Origin: Ceratopteris richardii
Lineage: Eukaryota > Streptophyta > Polypodiopsida > Polypodiales > Pteridaceae
Reading direction: 5' to 3'
Length of the DNA stretch: 64,000 nt
NCBI GenBank assembly: GCA_020310875.1
Contig: CM035428.1
Location: 102,253,161-102,317,160, forward strand
Position numbers and translations under genes: made by a program. Of the stretch, positions 33,571-44,787 are shown in pieces; within the stretch, counting starts at the first letter, position 1; every line of letters starts with the position of its first letter. The notes beneath the pieces are model-generated. The model saw only the letters and a program-made list of their open reading frames with translations, made no database searches and was not told where the DNA came from.

Positions 33571-33938
33571 TGGGATGGAAGAGATGCTCAGGCACATGCA
33601 TTGATAGCCTTGTCTATCAAACATGCCATTATTCCTCACATTTTCTCTTGCAGAACAGCTAAGGATGCTTGGGATACACTTACCACTTTGTACTAGGCAA
33701 GGAATGAGGCTCGTGTTGCTTACTTTCAAAAGCAATTTGAGAGTGAGCACATGAATGAAGGAGATTCCATGGACACTTTTCCGACAAAGATCAAGGATTT
33801 GAAGGAACAGTTGATTAGTGATGATGAAGTCTTGCCTAATAGTTCACTTGTGCAGATTGTTTTGAATGGTCTTCCCGATGCATATCAGAGTTTTGCTTCT
33901 ACTCTTCATTTGATGATGAAAGGAAATCCAAAAGATTG
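33571..33938 (+). pseudogene. Copia-type gag (UBN2) fragment inside Gypsy-2
   Basis: The frame reads WDGRDAQAHALIALSIKHAI, FSCRTAKDAWDTLTTLY, a TAG stop, then ARNEARVAYFQKQFESEHMN, FPTKIKDLKEQLISDDEVLP, SSLVQIVLNGLPDAYQSFAS and ends GNPKD-stop. This is the UBN2/retrotran_gag_2 domain of Ty1/Copia gag, foreign to a Gypsy element. It lies between the Gypsy coiled-coil-like region and the protease, with abrupt ends and no visible LTR. Only one stop in 122 codons suggests it is younger than its surroundings or moved as a fragment. Confidence 0.82.
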
Positions 33939-34141
33939 AACGGACAAAAATGTGCACAAAAATGGTAGAAGTAACTCAATCTATGCTCGAGACCAGTCAT
34001 TTGTTCAATCAGACAAATTCTATCAAGCTAGGTTTCCATTTCCAGGGCTTATTAGAAAGATTAGAGTAGTTGGTAAACAAGTCATAGGTTTCTTTACCTC
34101 CGCAGGCTCAACCAATTGATGAAAGAGAAATCTCACCACCA

Positions 34142-34990
34142 ATGAAAGTTTATGTTCCTCATTCCATGGATTTTGGAACACCTCTTTTAATTCAATGGTA
34201 CTCTCAAGAGTTCTTGGCAGAAATACAAGAAGAGAAATGGGCCAAGCAGAATGATAATCCCCCTCCTATTCCTGAAATTCATAATCTTCATGACCAATTT
34301 CCCCAAGAAAATGGAGATCAATCAAAGGAACAAGAAGAGGAAAGATTAGATTTTGAATCTAATTCTTTACAAGAGTTGCCACAATTCATAGGCCCATGGC
34401 AATTTGAATCTCTTCATATTAGAGCTCCCACAATACTGATAAGAAATAAAGACTTGGTGGTTCCAAGAAACACTAAAGTCATGAAGAACACTAAGGTGCA
34501 TTGTCATCTCACCCTAGAAAAAATTGCTCAAAGTAAAACTTGAGTTATGGAAACATGTGGTGAATTAGGTTCTAGAACTTGGTTCCAATATGTCAAAAGC
34601 AGGCTCTAAGTAGAAGGTCCTAGAGATACCTCTACCCAAAATAGGAGACATGACTGAAGGTGAAAAAGGTAATACTTATCTTCCAATCACCAACCAAGGT
34701 TACACAACCAAAGCTATCTTAGATTCAGCTACTGGTGTTGCAATTGCGACCACTTTCTTACGGAAGCAATGGGGAAAACCCACATTAAGAACAACTAGAA
34801 TGAAGCGTCAAATGGCTGATGGCCATGTTGAGTGACCTCTAGGATTTCTATAAGGGATAACTCTAACCATGTGTGCTGTAGAGTTTGAACACACCTTTTC
34901 TATATGTGACTTTGTCAAAAATAACGTCTACGAAATGATCCTAGGAAGACCTTCCTATGACAATTTCAAATAGTACAAGATTGGGGAACC
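34142..34990 (+). pseudogene. Gypsy-2 protease region
   Basis: Frame 34142-34543 (133 codons) is acidic and Gln/Glu-rich, ending in NTKVHCHLTLEKIAQSKT. The retropepsin-like part starts at 34650: TYLPITNQGYTTKAILDSAT, then GVAIATTFLRKQWGKP. Later comes CDFVKNNVYEMILGRPSYDN (about 34905-34965). The catalytic triplet reads D-S-A where retropepsins have D-T/S-G, while ILGRPSYD is the conserved C-terminal block. It would have cut the polyprotein; a TGA near 34833 separates the halves. Confidence 0.75.
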
Positions 34991-35429
34991 AACTCCTTGT
35001 ACTTGCAACACTTAGGGGTCACAAAAAAGGTCAATTTGAAGGACTATACCTTTAGAGATGTACCACCCCTATAGTGGAATCCTATCCACAAGGTGCAAGA
35101 AGAATCAATCTCTATGCATTCTAAAAAATCTTCTAATCCATCCTAGATGCATGAAGATACTCACTTCTCGATGTGCAAAGTCCTAGAGGAAGAGGAAAGA
35201 CATCTAAAAGCAAGAGAAGAAGGAACTTCTCAAGGAACCAAACTAGTTAGAGACCCATCCTAGAGATCGATGATCTTTCAAGATGAGGAATTTGAGCCTC
35301 ATGGTTGGGCAGACAACTTAGCCCCCATGGACATTGCTATTAATGAAGAATAGTGGACACCTCATTGTCAAGAGGAGGGTTATGATATCTTTGTGTTCAT
35401 GTGTGAGTCCTTGCTAGAAGAGTGTGACT

Positions 35430-35560
35430 CGAAAAGGTCATAGAAGAAGAAGAAAAAGAAGAAGAAGAAGAAAAAGAAGAAGAAGAAGAAAAAGAAGAAG
35501 AAGAAGAAGAAGACAATGATGATCTAGAGTCCATTGTGATGGATAGTTGCTTTGTCTAAG
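35430..35560 (+). repeat. GAA/GAAAAA microsatellite in the Gypsy-2 protease-RT linker
   Basis: A nearly pure gaagaagaa tract with gaaaaa interruptions runs from about 35440 to 35512. In frame it encodes Glu/Lys, continuing the acidic character of the linker on either side. Confidence 0.85.
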
Positions 35561-35842
35561 AGGAGCACTATCTAGAAGATATAGGGGTAGTTACCCAAAA
35601 AGATGAAGAACCTCTCAAAAGCATTAAAACTATAAATTCGAGGAAAGAAAATAAAAGTAGTGAAACAAGTAGAGCAAGAATCTTTGTTGGAAGTACTAGA
35701 GAATTTCAAGAAATATGAAGTTGACAACCAAAAAAATTTGATATGAATGCCTAAGAGAGAGGCCATCACAAGAGAAGCATATGATAATAAAGAAAAAACC
35801 AAAAAAATTGTTGTACCCATTGAGGAGAACGAAGAGTGATGT

Positions 35843-37360
35843 ATGTACATAGGAGAAGGCCTAAGTGCGGAAGAAGAAGTAGAGCTTGGAGCTCTATTAA
35901 GAGAATATAGGGATGTGTTTGCATGGACCTGTAGAGACTTGAAGGGAGTAGATCCGAAAATATGTTCTCATACTATCCGCATGATGTCTGATGCAAAACC
36001 CACCGAACAAGAGCTCTACACATATAATGACACTTATGTAGCCAAAATAAAAGAAGAAATTGACATACTGATTGAAGCTAGATTTATCTATGAGATTGAG
36101 CTTACTGAATGGGTGTCCCCCATCATAATGGTGCCCAAGAAAAACGAGAAGTTGTGAGTGTCTATTAACCTTAAAAATGTTAATGTAGCTATGATCAAAG
36201 ATAGCTATCCACTTACAATCATCGAACATTTATTGGAGCATGTTGCAAGCAAGCAAGTTTACAGCTTCCTTGATGGACTTTTAGGTTACAACCAAGTAGC
36301 TATCACCCTAGAAGATCAACACAAAATGGCCTTCGCCATAGACTAGGGAATCTTTGCATTTCGTGTGATGCCATTTGGGGTCACCAATGCACCTACAACA
36401 TTCCAAAGGCTCATGTGTCATGTCTTCAAAGAGTCCTTGCAAAAGAGCTTAGAAGTATATGTGGATGATTTATGTGCTCATTCCCAAGAAAGAAGATACC
36501 ACATCCTAGAGCTCAGAGAGATCTTCAACAAGTGTAGAGAATATCAAGTGTGTCTAAACCTAGAAAAGTGTGTGTTCATGGTACGTCAAGGTAAGATTTT
36601 AGTCCATATTGTTTCTAAGAATGGAATATCAACAGATGAGGACAAACTAAGAGCCATAGCAGAGTTTCCATGACCAAAGAATGTTCAAGAGGTACAAGCC
36701 TTTATGGGCCATTGTGGATATTACCATAGGTTTATTCACATGTATGTGATCATAGCTAAACCTTTGTATCCCTTGCTAACAAATTTTGAGCGAAATCACT
36801 ACTGCGAAAATTTCTTCAATGAGTTGAAGAGATGTTTGTGCACAACACCAATACTAACCACTCCTAATTGGAACAAACCATTCCATGTCCATGTAGATGC
36901 ATCCAATTATGAAATAGGATGTGTGCTAGCACAACTCACAGGAGAAGGAAATCTAGATTTTCCTATAGCATATGCTAGCAGACAACTAAGCGCAACTGAA
37001 TGGAACTATACAACAACCAAAAGAGAAGGCTTATGCATGGTATATTCCGTGAAGAAGTTTAGACACTATCTATTGGCCAACAAGTTTATGTTTTTAGTAA
37101 TCATCAAGATTTATTATATTTGGTCAATAAACCTTGCAATACAGGACAGTTAGTAAGATGGTTCCTCTTACTAATGGAATACAATTTTGAAGTGGTTGTT
37201 AGGAAAGGTCAAACCCACCTGAGGGTAGATCACCTTTCTCGCATAACTTCAGGAGAGTCACTAGAAGGAGTGTCTGATGAACTACCGAATGCTTATCTAT
37301 TGAATTTAGATGTTGTTCCTAAATGGGCAAATAAGTTGATACATGTTCTAACCTTGTGCT
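35843..37360 (+). pseudogene. Gypsy-2 reverse transcriptase and RNase H
   Basis: The region starts GLSAEEEVELGALLREYRDV and FAWTCRDLKGVDPKICSH. RT motifs follow: VSPIIMVPKKNEKL-stop-VSINLKN, YSFLDGLLGYNQVAI (catalytic Asp), FRVMPFGVTNAPTTFQRLM and LEVYVDDLCAHSQ with YVDD at about 36457-36468. Then come FMGHCGYYHRFIHMY, the RNase H series HVHVDASNYEIGCVLAQL, TTTKREGLCMVYSVKKFRHY, and after a frameshift RWFLLLMEYNFEVVVRKGQT and ADHLSR as VDHLSR. Four stops or shifts (36155, 36345, 36673, 37150) break it. Confidence 0.92.
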
Positions 37361-37369
37361 AATAAGAAT

Positions 37370-38900
37370 GTGAAAACTAACAAAGATGAAATTGTTAAAT
37401 CACTAAAATATGACTGGTTGCAACAAGCCCATGAAGGACTGCTAGGAAATCACTATTCTAAACAACGAACATTGCAAAATCTGAAACGTTTAGGATTGTA
37501 TTGGCCTAGTATGGACAAAGAAATACATGAGCAGATTAAGAATTTTCTAGTGTGCCAAGAGAGACCCCTGTTGAACTTTGCTACTCTTTACCTCGTGTCG
37601 TTACTTACTGAATGGAGTGCTCCATTGGTAGAATTCATGAGATCCGGAACACTACCTAGCAAGGCGAGTCTAGAGAGAAAATGAAGCATGGAGCAAGAGG
37701 CTCAAGACTATGGCTTGTTAGGAGAAAAACTATACCGAAGAGGAAAAGATGGTTACTTAAGACTGTGTGTTCACGAATGAGACTATTTGGAAATCTTAGA
37801 AAGTGCACAAATTCATGTTGTAGGTGGAAACTTTGGGCTTGATCGAGTAATTAAGACCATTCTATTCTCACAAATTTGGTGGCCAACCCTTCATATGGAT
37901 GTGCATACCTATGTGAAGAAATGTGACACATGACAATGTGCACAATATCCGATCAAAAAATATGAGATTCCTTTGGGGCCATTGATGGGGGCACATGCAT
38001 TCTCAAAGTGGGGTATAGACTTTGTAGGTCCTATTAACCCCCCAGCTAGAAATTTCCATGCACAGTACATTATTGTAGCCACAGATTACCTTACAAAGTG
38101 GGTAGAAGTAAAAGCCACAATAAAGGATGATGCTCAAATGATGGTTAAGTTTTTATTTGAGAATGTGTTCACCGGATATGGGTTACCAATAGAGTTAGTA
38201 GATGATAGAGGTATGCACTTCTTGAAGGAAGTCATTGAAAACCTTCTCCGAGAATTCTTGGTGATACATAAGAAGTCTGCCCCCTATCATCCACAAGCTA
38301 ACGAAAAAGCTAAGAGCACAAATAAGATCGTATGTAAAACATTGACAAAATTGGTAAACAAGAAATGCACTGATTGGGATAAACAACTTCATCATGATAT
38401 TTGGGCTTACCAAGTTGCCTACAAAATGGTACTCAATGCCACCCCATTTGAGATGGTCTTCGGATAGAATGTTGTGTTATCATTAGACTTCTTGATCCCG
38501 AATTTAAAAGTAGCACAAAAGCATGAGTGGAATGGAAATGAGTTGTCCTCTAGGATATTTGACCTAGAATGCTTACGTGAGACCAAGCTATGAGCAGTAG
38601 CAAGCATCTAGGTTGCAAATAAAAGACAAAAGGCATACTTTTATGCACACATCAAGAATAAAGGATTGAAAAAGGGAGACCTAGTGTTTGTTTAAACACT
38701 AAAGCAGCATGCCTGTAAATTGGAAAAACAAGGATATGGACCCATGGTCATTAATAGAATTTCCACTAGTGGTGCGGTTCAATTGGCCACCTTAGAACGT
38801 GACATCTTGCCACACTATATTAGTGGATATAGAGTCAAGCTATATCAAGATAGCCATGTACGCCTTAGGCAAAGATGGCAGACATTCTCAGATTTTTTGT
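37370..38900 (+). pseudogene. Gypsy-2 integrase, catalytic Glu replaced
   Basis: A zinc-binding region in pieces (37700-37930, including YVKKCDT-stop-QCAQYP) precedes the open frame 37973-38467. That frame has FSKWGIDFVGPINPPARN (first Asp), YGLPIELVDDRGMHFLKEVI (second Asp, DRGMHF), then HPQANEKAKSTNKIVCKTL. In the family this last block reads N-G-x-A-E; here Lys replaces the catalytic Glu. HHDIWAYQVAYKMVLNATPF EM is seen as usual for Gypsy. The C-terminus (KLEKQGYGPMVINRIS, RDILPHYISGYRVKLY) ends near 38865. Confidence 0.9.
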
Positions 38901-39020
38901 TAACTTGAGATCAAGGCACGAAGCACATTCCAATGTCATGAAGTTGTGTGTGGCTCCCTTGTTGAGCATGAATGGAATCCTTTCCCCTCGAATCTTCGAC
39001 ATGATGAAGACTTCGTGTAC
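38875..39020 (-). pseudogene. Element X protease remnant
   Basis: The minus frame reads MSKIRGERIPFMLNKGATHN, then FMTLECASCLDLK and LTKNLRMSA. It matches the Gypsy retropepsin core '(V/I)LIDSGATHNF'. The catalytic Asp of D-S-G is Asn-Lys-Gly here, so it is inactive even apart from frame breaks. The match ends at the Gypsy-2 junction. Confidence 0.72.
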
Positions 39021-39338
39021 CATGTGTAAGGAAACTTGGTTGCATTGGGATTTTCCTTTGCAGGGTCTTCCTCTTGATGATGTGAGGAATTCGAGTCTCC
39101 ACTATAAACCTCTGTGATCCTTGGTCACGAAATGGATGCTTCCTCGCTCAAAGTTTCCATCATTGAGTGCACTCTCATGTATTTTTTATGCTTCTAACGT
39201 CAATATGTAGGGTGGTTGCCTTGGCAGTGGTGGCAAACTAATCGCGAATCTCGATGGACCTGATGGAATCTATTTGGGGAGCTTGAATGTGTTTTTGGTG
39301 GTGCACGGAGGGCACACAGGACTTGTCCCCATTGATTC

Positions 39339-40345
39339 TCACTTGGTTTCCATTAAGACTAACTTTGATTGGTAGGGTGTTAGTTTCGCTCTTGTTTGAT
39401 TGAACTTCATCAAGGGACTTCGCCTGTCAGTTGGAGTATGCATCATTGAGCCATTCAACAGTGTGTGTTGCCTCCTCCTTCCACATTTGGAGGTTTTCTT
39501 TCTTGACTTCTTTGCGGTAGTATGGGGAGCATTCATAGAGGAATATGTGTAAACAGTTCACATATGACATGTCCAAGATGCAGAGCATAAGCTAATGGTA
39601 TTGGGCGACATAGGTCCAATGGATTTGTCTTGGCAAAGGTTTTTACACTCATCTCGTGACTCGAAGGCCACATTTTGAGGTACAAAGTAGTCCGTAAGGG
39701 TGTTCTTGAATTGATCCCATGTGTTCCATGCCTGACTCTTGTACTTCACCATGTACCAAGCCATTGCTTTTTCTTGAAGGAACTAGAAAGTGATACACAC
39801 CTAGTTGTTGCAGCCAACTTGGAGGATCTAGAGTTAGTTCTCCATTGTGTTGACCCCTCAGTTGACGGTCATAGAGTTGTGACCACGTCGATATTTTTTG
39901 GCAGGGTTTATTTTGAAGAGACCAAAGGAGTCTAGGTCATCGATGTCATCTGGTTCTAATTGGTTGAGGGGTGATGGGTTGATAGGATTCAGGTTCGGTT
40001 GGGGGTCTGGTTGAGAGTTTGGATGGGGGCTTAGTTGAGGATTTGGTTGGCTAGCAAGTAGGATTTTTTGCTCGACTAGGTTGGCTAGCTCGGCAAGCGA
40101 ATCTTCCAATCAAATGATTTGGTCGTTCACTTGGTTTGGGTTTGGTTTGGTCGTGTAGGGATCAGGTTGAGGGTTGATTTGTGCTTGTTCAAGGCATTCA
40201 TGGAGTTTTGCATTCGCAAGGAGAAGGTGGTTAATCTCATCTTCGAGGGCCTCCCTTTAAGCATTGTGGCATTTGCATCATTTAGTGAGCTTTTGGGTGC
40301 ACTCGGCCTCCGATTTGAGGCCGATCACGGTGGCGAAGTGAGAGC
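39339..40345 (-). pseudogene. Element X gag remnant
   Basis: The N-terminal part (about 40345-40140) reads ALEDEINHLLLANAKLHECL, probably a coiled coil. Frame 40109-39858 has LAELANLVEQKILLASQPNP, an Asn/Pro/Gln low-complexity run, and DIDDLDSFGLFKINPAKKYR. Then 39790-39558 gives EKAMAWYMVKYKSQAWNTWD and QFKNTLTDYFVPQNVAFESR, the conserved Gypsy gag block (A-x-x-W-(Y/W), W-x-x-F-K-x-x-L). The tail (39536-39339) is Lys-rich. Several stops are present. Confidence 0.75.
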
Positions 40346-40683
40346 ACGATGATGGCAAAGGGCATAGCGATGAGGGCACGTGGACACACTAATGATGAGG
40401 CATAGCAATAGTGGCGTCACCAATGGTAGCATGTGGACATGCCAATGACGGGGCATAGCGATGGCAACACGTAGTCATAGTAATGAAAGAGCATAAAAAA
40501 TGTGACACTTTGAGGGCAAGGGAGGGGGGGAATGGAGGGTAGCACTCATGAAGAGGGTGTGAGGGAAGAGAAAGACGTACACATGATGTCAATAGGACTC
40601 ACCCAAGATGGGATCATGACATTGATGGCATTGCTAGCACTCGAGTGCTAGTCCACCCGTCCAAAGCCTTCCCCCAAGCTCGT
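40346..40683 (-). other. Element X leader region
   Basis: No frame is recognised. The plus strand carries repeated motifs of the type gcacgtgg-cacactaatgatg-ggcatagcaatag and agcatgtggacatgccaatgacggggcatagcgatgg (40370-40470), an imperfect short tandem repeat. Confidence 0.45.
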
Positions 40684-40705
40684 GCTCTGATACCACTTGA
40701 GACAT
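40684..40705 (-). other. Element X primer-binding site and LTR edge
   Basis: gctctgatacca (40684-40695) is the complement of TGGTATCAGAGC, an initiator-Met tRNA PBS. Two bases further, tgagacat (40698-40705) is the inner edge of X's 5' LTR (minus strand ...atgtctca, ending in CA). The last five bases, gacat, are the duplicated target of element Y. The LTR resumes at 63923 as gacatcctggacc. Confidence 0.85.
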
Positions 40706-41354
40706 TGTTGCTCTAGCACAATGGTAGGTACCATGTTAAGAAGCTTCACCTCCTTAATGTCAATCTGCAGAAGAGATAGGAGTGATATGAAGATCGTGAA
40801 CAAGAGATGTAGTGAGAGTCAAGGTGAGAAGCATAGAGATGCACACACACATACACACACGCATGTAAGAGACAAGCAAGACACAATGCAGGATAGGAAA
40901 AACAGACTCTATTACTCAAGATCTCAATTACAAGCTCAAAATAGCTCTAAGCTCACACTAGGCAACCTCAAAAATGAGCTCTCTATCCCTCTTTATAGTT
41001 TTTTGACTAGTTTTGACCGGTTTCACATCTAGTGACCGACATAGTTAAAAAATAGGTTCTAGGTGCTATTTGAAGGTATAAACGAGGTCTAAAAATAACC
41101 AAAATTGGTAGGCTCATTCTACCTAAGCTCCTCAACCTTGAGGACTCCTCAGCTTGCACAAAATGGAGCTACTAATTATAAAAGTGGTTTTTCTATGTTA
41201 CATATGGTACAAGAGTGATGAAGATCATTGTTGAGAGTTTTAAAAAGTATTATAAAGAATATTTGAAAAAATAATCCTCTTGGCTCCCCACTACTTTGTT
41301 GTAATCTGCCTTCACATACTTCCTTGTTGTATGTGCCTCTCGCTACTGCCAACA
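40706..41354 (-). repeat. Element Y 3' LTR
   Basis: It starts tgttgctctagcacaatgg and ends ctactgccaaca. It aligns with 63294-63922 over its whole length, including the ctctattactcaagatctc and ctagttttga(c/t)(c/t)ggtttcac blocks. It has a longer acacacacatacacacacgc run (40842-40861) than the partner. Length is 649 bp. Confidence 0.93.
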
Positions 41355-41368
41355 CCCCCCTCCCTCTT
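41355..41368 (-). other. Element Y polypurine tract
   Basis: The minus strand reads aagagggagggggg directly against the LTR end. This marks 40706-41354 as Y's 3' LTR. Confidence 0.88.
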
Positions 41369-41409
41369 GCTTTTGTCGTCATCGACAAAACCTTGTTGCG
41401 GGGTCTGTC

Positions 41410-44400
41410 AGATATAGTTTTGTAGGAGGTCATGAGCGAGGGTGTGCTCTGAAATGTGAATACCTCTTGCAAGATTTGCTTCAAGTTTTTCCCAATCTAT
41501 GGGTCAAGGCTCATCTGGCGGCGGAAGTCGATAGTGTGTGGAGTACACCAATTGTTGACAGGCAAATAATTGGAGTAGGTGTGTGGGCCTACTTATGAAC
41601 ACCTCAGAATGGTACTCCCAAAAAACGGTAGTAAACATCTCTTCAAATGTCATTTTATAGCATGCCGGTAAATACTTGATTCGACAGTGCCAAGCATAAC
41701 ACACTCGGAGCGATGGTGTCGTGCATATATCATATGCTAAATCTTGATTACCATGCTTGAATCCCGGGGTGTTACTGTGTGGTGCCTTGACGCGATGGAA
41801 GATTTTAAAAACAGTCTGCATCATGTCAAATACTTTGATAGTCATATGTGCGGCAACATCATCCATGCAACGTAAGCGGGGGAGCTAGTGGTAAATCATT
41901 GCCATCATGTATCCTATTATGGGTGGTCCATGGGGTGGCATGAAATAGGGGTAATTAAGCCATTCCTTGCACTGCTTATTATTCTGCACTTTGATTGTGA
42001 AGGCCTTCCAGGAGCGGCATCTTGGTATCAGTCCCCAACATGGGTTATACTTTAAATGCACGGGTGCCTTGACCCATGTGCTCATCATGTCTGGATATTG
42101 CTATAGTAATTCCTTGCGCCAAGTTGATTGAAAGATTTCTTTGCTCTACGCTTTCGGTGGCAAGTCATTAGGCTCAAACTGAGTTGCATGTGAGGGTTTC
42201 TTGCATGTCTCCTTTTCAATCGCCAATTGGTATTCTGCCAATAGCATGAAATATGGCTTATATTGAAGCTCATGGCCAAATATATACCTACGAGGGACCA
42301 AGTGAGCGAAGCAAGGGGATTGTAAAATGTGTTCCTCTATCATAGCCATGGCATGTAATTCAGCCTCCACACGTGTTGAGTGGGCCTGTCCAAGTTCTTC
42401 TACGGTCTTCATCCATGCGGGGGTAGGGAGTTCAAAGGTGGACTAGCCTTCAGCCATGACACGTCCGCCTGGGATGGGTTGTGGTTTGTAGGCTTCTTCA
42501 TACGTTTCCTCCACCGAGATAGACACAGTTTCTACCTCCGTTGGGAGTTCGGGTGGGGAATCAAGCCTAGGGGGTTTAGAAAAGGCAATAATTTACGCTT
42601 GAAGGGTAAGTACCTGAGCATGTAAAGCATTTAGTTCCTCTATGATCTTTGGAGGTGTGGCCTCAGGAGCTGGTGGTGCTTGCGGTGCAGGTGTTCACAA
42701 CTGTAGCATTTTATGGTCTTCCTTGAGCTTTTGATATGCCTCATTCATACTGTCATAATCTTCTAGTAGTCTGACATGGTCTTCCAATAGTATCTTCATA
42801 GATTTAGAGGGGACGGCTTTAAAGCGACTTGGACTCAGAGGTTCATCCAGTTTATCTAAAGCGGCTTCGAGGTTTTCTCTGTTCTGTTCCTGCAAGCATT
42901 GATTTTCTTCTTTGGCCGCTACAAGGTGGCCTCTGAGTAGTCCCATGTTTCGAGTGAGAGTTGCATTTTGAATGGTTTGAGCCCATAACAAGTTGTCGAT
43001 CTCCGTAATGGCTTCCTTTGTCTTCTATTTTCTTTCCAATTCGAGTGTATGGTAGGCTTGGTGTAGCTCTTGATAGCGTGTGTTAAGGGAGGCATTCTCG
43101 ATTGATAATGAGTCTAGTTGCACCTATAACTCTATGGTTGTTTGTTGTAGTGTCTAGTAGCTAGTGCCTAGAGATGTGAATTCATCTCTCAATTGTGTCA
43201 TGCAAGCTAACATTTGACAGAATGTAGTGTCGATTGTGGGTGAAAATATTAATGGCAGAGTGAGTGAAGATGTTATGTGTGTTGGTGTTGATGCAAGGGG
43301 AAGGGGAAATAGGGATGGGAAAGTGGATGCAGTGGTGACTGTGGAGAAATGTGACGTGCCTAGATGTGGTGGTGAAATGGATGAGATGAGTGGTGGTGTA
43401 GTGGGTGGCGATATGTCCATGTCACTTGACATTGTGTCGAGTGCGGTCACTATGAAGAGTGGAGTGATAGTGGGTGCTTGAGTGGGTGTGGATATAGGAT
43501 TTATAAAGGTTAAGGAATAAATTACAGACTGGGTTTCTCGTATTGCTTGGTGGAGAGGGGAGGAGAGGGAGAATGCAGTGGGGTGGGGAGGTGAGACGGG
43601 TGAGAAGGTCATGGGAGGAGGAAATGGGAATAGGGATCTGGGAGGAGTGGGGAAATAAGGAAAGGATGGAGTGAGAAATGGGTTGGGTGGAATGGTGGGA
43701 GATAGGGAAGGGAGGATAGGTGGGAGGGTTGCGGGAAGAGTTTTTGGGGTCGAGGCAACTAGGGCTTCTGCTATAGCACCATCAAGAAACATGGATGGTC
43801 TTGGAAGGGTAGGGTGTACAGGAGAGACTGGAGGGGCGAGAGGTGAAAGAGGAGTAGGTTTAGTAGTGGGTACTTCGACAACAGTAGTTATATTTATAGT
43901 AGAAGGGTGAGGTGGGGAATCAATCACAATGTTTGCTTCTTCGATAGGGTTTTCTGGAAGGAGTCGTGCTTCTGTGACCTGGTGTGAGGATTAGGCATCC
44001 GTTGGTACGCAAATATACTGACCCAGTTTTGATAGCAAGTGGACTCATTGAAGGTCCTGTGGTGAGTTCCTATTCAACAATCGCTTGACTTTCTTCTTCT
44101 GAGAGTTTTCTATGCACTAAACTATTTGCATAGTTTGATATAGTTTCTTGATTACCAAAGTGTAGACAGCAACTTCAAATGTTTTGTCTTCATAAGTACT
44201 TGTGTCACTCTGAGTGTCAGTGGGTTATTCCTATTCATCAGTTTGCACATTCTCTTGAGAGTCATGGGAACCCTGACTAACTTCATCATCTCCATCTTCA
44301 TCATCAGTTTCTATCCTCTTTTCTTCAGAGGTGGAGACTACTTGCTCTTGCGCTTGATCACGGGGTTTGATAGGGTAACAAGGATGTTCATATTCCCGTG

Positions 44401-44787
44401 AGAAAAATTATCCTTCTAAAAATTGGAATTCACTCGAGAAAGCATCATGCATTTCAAAATAAAAAGTGGTATTCGTTGGTTGTGCCTCTAAGTTGAGTAT
44501 AGGGAAAGTGAATGCTTCTGCACCGATGGTGATGGGAATTTCTGCTGCTTTAGTGGTGGGTTCCTAAACTGTGGTTGCTTGAGAGGTAACAACACTGGTC
44601 GTACCTTCTGTGATCACCGATCATGAAAGGCATATACGAATGGGTTGTATAGGTGTAGGTGGTTCAATTAGTGACTGTTTTGGAGATGACTGGGATGACG
44701 GGGACTCTGGAACTTGCAAAAATGGGATAGATCCATGCATGCATTTGCTTGTCTGTCCCTTGCTAGCTTTTCTGGCCTTCTTGGCGG
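41410..44787 (-). pseudogene. Element Y accessory frame, middle and C-terminal parts
   Basis: On the minus strand, from 44787: a Lys/Ser-rich start (AKKARKASKGQTSKCMHGSI), Pro/Ser stretch (ESPSSQSSPKQSLIEPPTPI), an acidic part (RIETDDEDGDDEVSQGSHDS, ~44290), and a long Pro/Ser/Thr-rich segment (43927-43154, 257 open codons). A probable coiled coil follows (LRGHLVAAKEENQCLQEQNR; MKILLEDHVRLLEDYDSMNE; 42991-42695), then a C-terminal globular part (42412-41504: HELQYKPYFMLLAEYQLAIE; NPCWGLIPRCRSWKAFTIKV; PPHGPPIIGYMMAMIY; LQLFACQQLVYSTHYRL). It ends near 41410. About ten stops or shifts interrupt it. The family is unrecognised; it lies where env-like or extra ORFs sit in some Gypsy elements. Confidence 0.7.

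Larger units (their letters stand above)
30751..38865 (+). mobile_element. Gypsy-2: decayed Ty3/Gypsy retrotransposon, LTRs not found
   Basis: The plus-strand order is a gag N-terminal block (30818), gag core (31353-32190), double CCHC knuckle (32930-33080), protease (34650-34970), acidic linker (35430-35560), RT-RNase H (35843-37360) and integrase (37370-38900). All are frameshifted or interrupted by stops. The gag block and knuckle region closely resemble element Y on the other strand. No LTR or PBS is recognised at either side; the right end abuts element X near 38865. Confidence 0.88.
38866..40705 (-). mobile_element. Element X: minus-strand Ty3/Gypsy fragment (5' half)
   Basis: Reading leftward from 40705: LTR edge (40698-40705), PBS for initiator-Met tRNA (40684-40695), leader, coiled-coil-like gag N-terminus (about 40345-40110), gag (40109-39340) and protease (about 39010-38870). 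RT onward is missing, cut by the junction with Gypsy-2. The rest of its 5' LTR lies at 63923 to the window end, because element Y inserted 8 bp inside it. Confidence 0.82.

Noticed and set aside
43227..43910. Gly/Val-rich plus frames (43227-43481, 43671-43910)
   Set aside because: Antisense shadows of the Pro/Ser/Thr-rich minus frame.
43154..43927. 257-codon Pro/Ser/Thr-rich frame as an independent extensin-like gene
   Set aside because: It is in line with the rest of the Y accessory frame (acidic part before, coiled coil after) and has no signal peptide or own promoter.
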